Positions 55,536-64,000 of a stretch of DNA of 64,000 nt are shown one piece after another. Positions within the stretch are counted from its first letter, which is position 1. Every line of letters starts with the position of its first letter. The stretch is from Sphaerosporella brunnea (Eukaryota; Ascomycota; Pezizomycetes; Pezizales; Pyronemataceae): positions 1 through 64,000 of the forward strand of contig VXIS01000196.1 in assembly GCA_008704415.1 (NCBI GenBank), written 5' to 3'. Position numbers and translations under genes: made by a program. The notes under the pieces are model-generated. The model had not been told where the DNA came from and did no database searches. It worked only from the letters and a program-made list of their open reading frames with translations.

Positions 55536-58500
55536 CTACTTCTTCGAAACTCTCTTCCGCAACCTCTTCAGCCCACCCAAAAACAACCAACTGCAGACAA
55601 AAACGACGGCAAAATTAAACACGATAAACGCAATGACAATGCCCACATCTCCCCACCTGTGACCATATTCCACATTGAATCCCTTCGCGAATTGCTCTCC
55701 AGTTGCGTACTGACAGAATCTGCACTCCCCATTCACTTCCTCTACATAACCGCCGGCCTGCTGAATGAATGCCTGAACATAGTTTTGGCACGTCGTTCCC
55801 TGCGGCGGGGTAAACCGTGCAAACTCCCGTTCTGCGCAACGCACCGGAACGTCCTTTGTGAGAACTCCAAGGAATCCCTCGAGCATGTACCGGAAAGGGG
55901 AGAGGTGATACATCCAGCGTCTCCAAAAGGTTGGCATAGCGGCAAATGGCACTACGACACCGCAGAAGGATACGACGAAGAGGAAAAAGACCGGGACGAG
56001 GATGGAGGCGAGGAATGCGTTGGGACTGAAGGAGGCGATGGCTTGGCCGAATCCCAGGTAGTAGAGCTCGAAGAGCATAAGCATAAACCAGATATATCCT
56101 ACCCGGGGAGAATCCCTTGGGAAGCCGGTGGGGAAGTACCTGTGCCTGTTAGTTGGTAGTACGGGAACAAGGCATCACGGGCTTACCAGCAAACGAAGAA
56201 GACAGTTCCAGCTACCAGACGGTAGGGGATCTCGGCAAGGATAGCAGCGATAACCCAGGCGCTCCAGTGGTAGATCTTGCTGTTGTTTTCTCTGGCAACA
56301 AATAGATCGCGCATCTGCAAAAACCTGGGTTGCAACTGCTGGATAAGTGGCGGGGAAATGGTAAGCACCATAAAGATAGTAAAAAGCCTGCTCTGCATAT
56401 CGATCGCCGTATTGCCAAGTTTGTAAAAGGTAAACGCGTTGAAGAGACCAGTGAAAATATGCAATGCCATGAGACCGACCACATATTGCGGGGTGCGCCA
56501 ATACGCCACAAACGTCCTCTTCATGAGCGCGAGAACCTGAGTAGCCCAGGGCATTGCAAAGCTGCGGTTATCGGCCAGCTTCTCATTCCCGCTGCCGCGG
56601 CGCTCGGAAGCGAATTGCTCAATCTCAGCATCTATCCGTGAACTCTCCTCACTGTCGCGCCAGACCTGGCCCCAGTCCTTTTCCTTCCGGTTGGGGTCGC
56701 CGGCACCGATGGACTCGAGCATGTATTCAGCGGGATTCCTGTCCTTCGAACACTTGGGAGCACCGTTCCGCTCAAAGTATTGGATCATGGTTTGGGAGTC
56801 GCGCCCAAGGGGACCGATATAAACCGGAGTACCACCTTTTTTGAGGAGAATCAATTCATCGAAGTGTTCAAAGAGCACAGAGCTGGGCTGGTGAACAGTG
56901 CAAAGACTTGATGATGTTAGTATTGATCAAAGCCGCGGTCTTAAGATGGGCAACACTCACATCGCCTGACCAGCATCCGCTAGCTTCCGCAAAAATCTGA
57001 CCACGTTGAATGCAGCTCCAGAGTCAAGTCCACTAGTAGGCTCGTCCAAGAACATCAACAGCTCCGGCTTACTCGCCAGCTCCACCCCGATTGTCAATCT
57101 CTTTCGCTGCTCCTCGTTGAGTCCATTGCCTTGAACACCAACTGTAGCACCGGCGATGTCCTCCATTTCCAGTAAATCTAGAATGTTCTCCACATACTCA
57201 TACTTCTCCTTGATAGGGACTTCTTTAGGCTGTCTCAGCAGCGCGGAGAAGCGGAGTGCTTCCCTGACGGTAGTGGTTGGTTCGTGAACGTCCTGTTGTT
57301 CCGCAAAGCCCGTGGCACGCTGGAACGACAACGGGAGTGGTTGTCCATTAACCAAGAATGTTCCTTTCACTGTTCCAAAGTTTATTCTCTGGGCGAGGGC
57401 ATTCAAGAGGGTCGTCTTTCCGGCTCCGGACTCTCCCATCAGCGCTGTCAGCTTGCCGGGGCGCACAAAGCCAGAAACGTTATCAAGCAGTATTTTTTCG
57501 CCGTTCTTCGTTGGGATCGTGTAAGTGACGTTCTGCCAAGTGAAGATGGTATCATTCTTTGCGACCTGAGTCACAACATCACGGGTCCCGGTGTGCTGAT
57601 CAAGCCCTGTCGCAGAAGCAGTTCCCTTCTCTGCCTTCTCTTCATCCCCAGGTGGTGGTGCACCCTTATTCAGTGCCTCTTCGACGTGATCCGGGGTCTG
57701 TCCACGCTTGAACACTGTCACCGCTGCACCTCCATTGTTGGGCTTTTGCAGCTCCAATCCCACGGCCGTCATGGTGGCAAAGAAGATCCAGAACGCAATT
57801 ATGATACCGACATTACGCCAGAGGTGATCCCGGGTATAGTTGTACTGAGTCTTGATGTAGTCTGCACCGTTGACCATCGTGGAGCCCGGAGTGCTGCCTT
57901 GGATCAAACAGGACTGAGATTCTGGCGTGACTCCGGGGCCGCCGGCGGGGACTAGGTACGGCGGCACACATTGGATAGTGATATCGTAGAATTCGTTGGC
58001 CATTACAGCTTCGAAACTGTACTGCACGGGGTTGATCCATCGAAGCCAAGAGAACCATGGGTGCATCGAAGTCGGTGGGATCAGATAGCCGGTATAAACA
58101 ATCAATGCCTGGATGCAAACACCAGTAACTTGAGTGGCTGAGTCCAGGCTTTCCGAGAAGGCACTGATCATGCGGAAGAAAGAATACATAGAAAGAGCAA
58201 GGAAGAATGAGACTAGTATGAAAATGAAGAACTGTGAGGCCGTTCGTCGAAGATCTGGAATCATCAGCAATCACTCAAAAATCCTGGAAGGACAAGCACT
58301 CACTCGACATAAAATACACGATTATTCCCCAAATCAGCACCTGCATTGCGCACAGCGGAATATCCGCAACCACTTGTGCGATTGCATAAGCTGATGGTCT
58401 GTAGAAGGAGAACGCCTTGTGCTTCATCAGGATCGGCCGGGAATCAAACGCCGCTGTCATTTCCGCCAAGGCCAAGAGAGCATTGAACAGCAAGGTGAAG

Positions 58501-60173
58501 AACAGAACACCGCCTCTGGGGAAAACACCCAGGGCATTATCCGGCATGTTGAAGAACAAGCTACCAACGATCAAACTCTGAAATCCGAGGCCAAGCCATC
58601 TGGCACCGAGCGAAAGCTTGTCACCAAGCATTACTTTGAACTGTCGAGAGGTGCACGCAATCACCTGCTTCTGGAACGAGATGGTGTAATTCTTGCGTTT
58701 CGTTGCGGAGGATATTTCGCGGGCTCGTGTTTCCACTTGTTCTTTGATCGTTTCTTCGAATCCTTCGATATCACGCAGGTTGGCTTCATAGGCTTTGCTG
58801 TTGCGGAAGGCGGTCTCGAATTCTTCGGCTGTGCGAGGGATACGGTTCTCCCAGCCTTCCTTGAGATGGCGCTCATGGGGATCGGTGACCGAAGTCAAAA
58901 AGTCGGCGGTCGTCCAACGAGTTGGGCAGATGAATCCGAGGTCCTCGAAATACTGTTTCGCATCCCTTTTCGAAGCAATCGGTTTAGTCTCATCCACAGC
59001 GGACGGTGAGGTCACTTACTCCGCTTTTCCAAAATAGGCACATCTTCCCTGATCGATAACCAGCACCTTGTCGAACAGCTCATACAAGCTCTCTCCAGCC
59101 TGGTACAGTGCCACCAAGGTGGAAATCCCTGCCATGTTCGTCAAACTCCTGAGAGAGCTGACATACTCCATCGCGGTAGAGGCGTCCAGTCCCTTCGTGG
59201 AATTGTCCCAGCACTGACAACTAGCTTTCGTGACCATGGCCTCAGCAATACTAACCCTCTTTTTCTCCCCACCACTGACACCGCGCACGATGGCGTTTCC
59301 CAGTTTCGTGTCCAGCGTGTGCTCTATCCAGAAAAGCTTCGAAACCACACGCAAAAACTCGCGGACGTACGACTCGCGACTTTCCCCCTCAGCTCTGGAC
59401 TCCTTTCCGGGTGTCCTCGTCTGCAAGGCGAAGCGAAGCGTGTCCCGTACCGTCAAAGTGGCGTAGTGAAGGTCCTCCTCCGGATTGTAAAGCACCTCTC
59501 CGCGGTAATTTTTCGCCATATCCTTCGCGTCGGTGCCGCCATAAGTGACACTGCCGTCCACCTTCACAAAGCCACTTCGCTGGTTCCCGATAACCTTCAA
59601 AAACGTCGAGCACCCACTCCCAGGGCGCCCAAGAACCAACAGCATCTCGGACGGCCTGACGCATCCTGTAAACTCGTTGATCAGGGTCCTCACAGGCGGT
59701 TTCCTAAACGCCTGTCCCTCGAGCAACTTCGCCAATCCCCTCAACGGTCCCAACAAAAAGTCGGAATTCGTAGGTTGCAAACTTGCGCCCAATCCTTCTC
59801 CCAGCACGGTCAGATCCCGGAATACAACACCAGTATGGCGTGTCTTTTCTTCTTCCGAAGCGGCCTGCCGGGTTTGTCCAAAAATCCGTGATAGCAACCG
59901 TTCGATTTCGTGCTCCGCCTCAGCATTTGTTTCACCGCCGCCGCCGGCGGAGTGCTGAGTTCGTCGCCGTGAAAGGACCTGGATCAATTCTTCTTCGATT
60001 GAGGGGGCGTGGGAGGCGACCCGGCTCAGGCCGCCTGTGGTGGCTGCGGTCTTGATGGGTTCCAACGTCGGTGCAGCCAGCTCGGGTTGAGAGGGGGTAG
60101 GAGAGGGCGTGCGAGCGGCTGTGGTGCTGGAGGCGCTGCTCATTGCGGGCTGATCGTGAACTGGCTGGGACAT
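55536..60173 (-). CDS. Full-size PDR-type ABC transporter (ABCG family)
   Basis: This is a plasma-membrane pleiotropic drug efflux pump with (NBD-TMD)2 order. The five minus-strand exons are 59020-60173, 58304-58965, 56961-58254, 56187-56906 and 55536-56139. They sum to 4,434 nt, giving 1,477 aa, the usual PDR length. NBD1 has the fungal-type Walker A GRPGSGCST (182-190), signature VSGGEKKRVS and degenerate Walker B WDNSTKGLDAS. NBD2 has canonical GESGAGKTT (about 879), LNEEQRKRLTIG and LLMFLDEPTSGLDSG. PDR-specific membrane blocks are present (FYRPSAYAIAQVVADIP, NPVQYSFEAVMANEFY, FRYMLEGFLGVLTKDVP). Introns are 47-54 bp. No break was found. The substrate is unknown. It sits alone between two repeat islands. 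Confidence 0.95.
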
Positions 60174-61115
60174 GTTGTCCGCCGTAACTGTAGGTCGATT
60201 TGCAGAAGCAGTGGGCAGAAGGCCAACTGCCAGGGCGAATCACGTAGGCAGCTTTGTAGAATCCTCCGTCGAGCAACGATGGACAGCAAGCACCGAAGGA
60301 AGGACGAAGCAACAGCAGAAGAAAAGGACAATGCTTTTTGTTGCCAGCAGTGTTTACGCACAAGCCACGTCCAGTACCGGAGCCCCGCTGTCGACCGCAC
60401 AAACCGGGCAGTGTAAACGTCAGAACGGTGGCATCGGTGCGACACCGTCCACCGCACGATCTGCAATCTTGATGCGGAGCCCGGGATCGAGAAGCCGCCG
60501 AAGTGCCGACCGCAACCAAGATCTGCTTCCCTTGGGAGATTGCGGCAGCGACAGACTGCAGGCCACGATCGGCATCGGTGGGCACGAGTCCCGACCGGCG
60601 GACCCTGTCGCTCGTCGCGGCCAATGAGAGCGTCGGCCGACTCGGACTAACATTTCTCCTTCAACTCCGCTCGCCACTGCAGTGCAAGGGGAGCAGGAAA
60701 TGCTGGCGCGGACACCCGAAGCCTGGAACCAAGTCGAACTGTCGAAGCCGGTCTCGCCTCTCGATGCTAGTGGGCGCCACAGCCGGGCTGCCGCGTGCGT
60801 GCCCGAGCCACCGTTGTCGAGCCCAGACACGCGGCTGCCCTCTCCGGCCGGTCAAGCTCTCCGCTCGACGATTCCAGGTTTTCGAACACGCCCCCCCAAC
60901 CGTTGCTCTGTCCGCGTGACGCGAGTGTTTCCAGCTGCGCAGCGCAGCGCAGCTCCCACCTTCGGTTCGGGCAATGTGGGCGAAAAACGTACCGGTCGGT
61001 ACGCAAGGACATCGCTCGTTTCCACTCTGAATCAGCTGGAGAAAAAGAAAAGAAAAGACATCTCAACCCCACGCCAAGGGGATGGCAATTCACACCAAAC
61101 AGGATTCATGCCCAT
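60174..61115. promoter_or_regulatory. ABC transporter upstream region
   Basis: The first few hundred bases should hold the transporter promoter. The remainder is GC-balanced with overlapping random open frames (up to about 165 codons) and no recognised family. I found no gene. Confidence 0.4.
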
Positions 61116-61132
61116 GTGGTTGGGGACACCTG
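61116..61132 (+). repeat. Solo terminus of the TGGTTGGGGACACC family
   Basis: TGTGGTTGGGGACACCTG matches the end of the 329-bp element. It lies just before copy 2 of the dispersed repeat. Confidence 0.45.
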
Positions 61133-61145
61133 GTCGCGGTCGCGA

Positions 61146-61280
61146 CATTCATTTTCGCTTAGTAATACACACGGAATGACCGAGTGATGAGCGTGAATCT
61201 TTTGACAGCCAGAATTGTCCAAAATCGGCGACCCCCACATCCTCGACAACCACTCAATCAGTCGATAGAGCGAGCGAAAG
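61146..61280 (+). repeat. Dispersed repeat, copy 2
   Basis: It has the same ordered blocks as 51976-52145 (ACATTCATTTTCGCTTAGTAA to AATCAGTCGATAGAGCGAGC), with indels. It directly precedes a LINE fragment. Confidence 0.7.
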
Positions 61281-61284
61281 GTAA

Positions 61285-61700
61285 GCACCGACGCAGAAAG
61301 GCTGATCTCACCGCCGTCAAGACTAAGAAGGCGCTGGCGTCACGCTTCTTTCAGCTAAGAGTGCGATATTGTGAATTGGCCAATTCCACCGTTTCAGTGA
61401 CTTGGCAAGGCCCCGATGGGCCCTTACCTTCTCAAGACTGGGTGCCGAATGGACGACAGATGTTGGTGGTGGTGGTGCAACACGGGGGCGGTCCAGACCC
61501 GTGATCACCTCTTTAAGTTCTGCAAGAGGCGGAAGAGCGAACAGATGGCACTGTGGAAGGCGGTTAAGGACGCGGCGACCAGCGAAGGTCGCGGCAGAAG
61601 CGCTGGCCGAGTGCGTCCACCGCCGCCGCCCTGCTGGCGGATGACAGGTGTACGGAAGCGGTGATGGATTTCCTAAACGCAACCCGGATTGGGGGTGGGG
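61285..61700 (+). mobile_element. LINE 3'-end remnant (plus strand)
   Basis: Pieces in two frames are LTAVKTKKALASRFFQLRVR, then CWWWWCNTGAVQTRDHLFKFC (the C-terminal zinc knuckle), SEQMALWKAVKDAATSEG and EAVMDFLNATRIG. Frame changes and stops separate them. It is a different and older copy than the LINE at 52577. The upstream domains are absent. Confidence 0.6.
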
Positions 61701-63254
61701 GGGGGGCGATATAATGTCATGACTGGTCTCTGTTCCTAAGTGTGTCACTCAAGTCACGAACCCCCTTGGCCCGTCTATCTATTCGGTGCGGTTTCTTGAT
61801 TTACCGTAGAATTCCTTTGTACACCGCGCGCGCGGCGTTCAAAAGTCTGGGCGGTTATGTTCTCTGCGCTGTGCGATATCGAAAACTGTACAGAGAGAAG
61901 TATGGGTTGGGGGGGGTGTCGCACGACGTGATGTCACTCCAATTCACTTGCAGTTGCCAAACGGCAGTCCAGCCGATCGCCGACGACAGCCGTCGATTGT
62001 GGAAACCCGTAGAAATTTGGCAAAAGTGGAAATAATTGAAGCGCGAAATCAAGCGCGATCAATTTCCTGGTCGGCAGCCAAACCCAACCCTAACCTAACC
62101 CTACGTTAACCTACTTTTAACCCTAAGTTTAACCCTACTTTTGTGGCTGTTCCAGCTGCGTTTTGATTTCGTCACGGCATGACAGCAACCCGTACGGATA
62201 ACTACAACTCTATTCCATCCCACAACTATCAGATCCAGCAAGTGTGTAGTCGCTCCGCAGTGTCGTCGCTAAAGCTCCTCCAAAATCCGAAGGTCGGAAA
62301 CTTAGGGTTGAGCCTCCGGAAAACGCCACGGGAAAACGCCACGGGTGAACGCCACACCAACTGGATAGATCTTCCGGGGGGGGGGGTGCAGAGTAATATA
62401 TGACTCTACTGAGTCAACTCAGGTACATACCTCTTAGTACAAACCGGGGGCGCAGCCTGCGCACGTGTGACCTACCAAAAAATCCCCCATTGAACAAGCC
62501 GGCCGCATGCAGCCACGACGCAACATACTACTATCCTGCCGAACAATTCCAACATCATCTACCGGAGTACAATGAAATCTACTCTACTCTACCTTGACAC
62601 CTCATATCAGAGGCCCGCCCGTTCCCCGACGTCGGCACTCGACTTTTGACATGGTGGCGGTGGTGGTGGTGGTCTGCGACAACCCCACCAAGAATTGTTT
62701 CGGTAATGTGGGCGAGCGGCGGGTGGCGGGCAGTTGGTAAGTCAGTGGCGACAGCTGCATCTCTACATTAGGTAAGTAGTTAGCTCAAAAGGTACATGCT
62801 TACCTACTGTACCAAAAAGGGGGATTGCTACTGAAGTGTTCAAAGATTCCGGATTTGTCCCATGATGCCGCAACAATACCGTAGCACTAAGTAGGTACCT
62901 AGCGAAATAGTCCCACCACCCCAGCCATTTTCTTTCTGTGGTGGTGGCGATGGTGGTCGTGGTGGCCGCAGCCTGCAGCTTGCCGTTTCCCCGTGAGACA
63001 AAGACAAAGCGAAAGTATATACCCAACAACAAAAAACAGAATTTCATGTACCCATACACACAACTCTAGTGTTTGCAAAGTGGGGTATGATGCAGAGATC
63101 CAGAACTATTCCTTCCTGTCGGAATAGAGAGAAGGGTAACAAGATAAAAAACCGTAACGAAAACCCGTGTGAAGTGCACTCATCCATCCATGCCTGCCCT
63201 ATGCTAATTGAAAAAAAATAGGCCGTTGAAACATAACTCCTCCAATGCAACCCC
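61701..63254. other. Repeat-poor intergenic stretch with telomere-like tract
   Basis: It contains a G run (61696-61707), the CCCTAA-like tract at 62083-62140, a short GAAAACGCCACGG tandem near 62318-62355 and GGTGGT runs near 62651-62670. No gene was recognised before the SNF2 gene end. Confidence 0.5.
62083..62140 (+). repeat. Degenerate interstitial telomere-like repeat (CCCTAA)
   Basis: Five or six copies of CCCTAA or one-base variants (CCCTAAC, CCTAACC, CCCTAAG, CCCTAC) lie within about 60 bp. The fungal telomere unit is TTAGGG, so this equals its complement. It is internal and imperfect. Confidence 0.6.
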
Positions 63255-64000
63255 TTAGCGACGAGAGTAAACACTGTTCCTCTCTCTCTCTCTCCTGGCT
63301 TCGGCCTCTGCTATCTCTGTCGAGGTCATGAAACGCCCTCCACCCATGCTCGCGCTGCTCTGAGATTCAGTGACGGGCATGGGCATCGTGCGCCGCTCTT
63401 TCAAGATTCTGGTCTTCTTGTTAAACTCCTCTGAACGCCGGTCCTGGTAGTTACCCTCGGCATCACGTTTGAACAAGAATAAAATGTCGTTCATGCTCAT
63501 CTTCGCAGCCTTAGCACGGCCAGCCATGTCACCGTCTCCGATGGCAGCCTTGGCAAGTTCGCGCTTCTTCTCCTGGAGCTGAAGGATACGTTCCTCTACG
63601 GAATCGGCGATGGTCAGTTTGTACACTATTACATCCTGCTTCTGTCCGATACGGTGGACACGGTCGATAGCTTGTTCCTCGATGAACTGCGGACAACACA
63701 TCAGCTTGGGGTTTTTGGTGTGGAGGAAAAGGGGCATACCGGGTTCCAGAAGGGTTCAAGAATAACGACTCTACTGGCACAAGTAAGGTTGAGACCGAGC
63801 GCACCACACTTGAGCGAGCACAGGAGCACGCCACACCAGTTCTTGTCCTCGCGACCCTTACGGGGCGCAAACTCTCCATCGCCCCTGAGCCTGCGCAGCG
63901 AAGCTTCACGGAGATCGTTCTTCATGCTTCCATCATAACGAGCGAACGCGATTCCCTTCTGGTACAGGAAGGGCTCAATGAGATCCAGCATGGAGGTAAA
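63255..64000 (-). CDS. SNF2-family DNA-dependent ATPase, C-terminal part (Rad5/Uls1-like)
   Basis: The gene enters from the right edge, so it is 5'-incomplete here. The last exons are 63740-64000 (partial) and 63255-63686, with a 53-bp intron (GTATGC...CGCAG) that joins EPFWNP to FIEEQAIDRVHRIGQ in phase. Helicase C motifs are visible: SMLDLIEPFLY, ARYDGSMKNDLREASL, motif V LLCSLKCGALGLNLTCASRV and motif VI AIDRVHRIGQKQDV. A C-terminal VEERILQLQEKKRELAKAAI helix and MSMNDILFLFK follow. The tail after it is basic and low-complexity. The final motifs suit Uls1/Rad5-like rather than Swi2 or ISWI proteins, but without the N-terminus the subfamily is uncertain. It translocates on DNA using ATP. 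Confidence 0.9.

Noticed and set aside
60420..61187. Overlapping open frames of 108-165 codons upstream of the ABC transporter
   Set aside because: They are present in all frames, with GC-balanced random composition and no domain. I regard them as non-coding.
1..64000. CRISPR array, operon, riboswitch or other prokaryotic features
   Set aside because: Introns, gene families and promoters are all eukaryotic, and no direct-repeat/spacer pattern of the CRISPR type was seen. The satellites are too long and too irregular.

Overview
The window is nuclear DNA of a filamentous ascomycete (Pezizomycotina; class not determined). The evidence is short introns (about 50-100 bp, GT-AG with CTGAC/CTAAC-like branch sites), a Yap1/AP-1 bZIP factor with the filamentous-fungal cysteine-rich ends, a fungal ATG13, a PDR-type ABC transporter, and fungal LINE, Tc1/mariner-like and Plavaka-like transposon remnants. 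Base composition is balanced, with many long A/T and C/G homopolymers.

Bases 1 to about 29,170 form one very large inverted repeat. The left arm (1-14,586) is the reverse complement of the right arm (14,595-29,170), and only 8 bases separate the innermost 17-bp arms. Each arm carries, from the outside in: the 5' part of an importin-beta-4/KAP123 gene, a complete ATG13 gene, a 329-bp MITE-like element, an A-rich minisatellite, a decayed Crinkler-like NTPase-nuclease gene, and a satellite with a 24-bp palindrome. Only the right copy of KAP123 runs on to a full gene. The left copy is cut by base 1 and has three one-base indels. Arm differences are mostly homopolymer lengths and single-base indels, so a fold-back assembly artefact at a contig end is the leading explanation; a real palindrome is the alternative.

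From 27.7 to 47.6 kb lies a conserved housekeeping block: KAP123 (nuclear import, +), NOT4 (CCR4-NOT E3 ligase, -), NDUFS3 (complex I 30-kDa subunit, +), an AP-1 redox factor (-), an SPF30/SMNDC1 splicing factor (+) and a small Ala/Lys/Glu-rich protein (+). NOT4/NDUFS3 and AP-1/SPF30 are divergent pairs. KAP123/NOT4 and NDUFS3/AP-1 are convergent. I built exon models for all of these, and every complete model keeps frame to the stop.

From 48.1 to 55.5 kb lies a repeat island. It holds a decayed IPI1 ribosome-biogenesis gene, a Plavaka/Tnp2-like transposase remnant, a second block of the same palindromic satellite, a 5'-truncated LINE, a 179-bp MITE with perfect 32-bp terminal repeats, and next to it a 1.2-kb degenerate element with the same ends and a transposase tail. 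From 55.5 to 60.2 kb is a complete 1,477-aa PDR-type ABC transporter (-). A second repeat stretch (61.1-62.2 kb) has another LINE 3' fragment and a degenerate telomere-like tract. The window ends inside an SNF2-family helicase gene (-).

The genes do not form one pathway: this is ordinary eukaryotic gene order broken by mobile-element islands. The most distinctive signals are the giant palindrome, the satellite shared between its centre and 50 kb, the MITE/parent transposon pair, and the decayed Crinkler-like gene.
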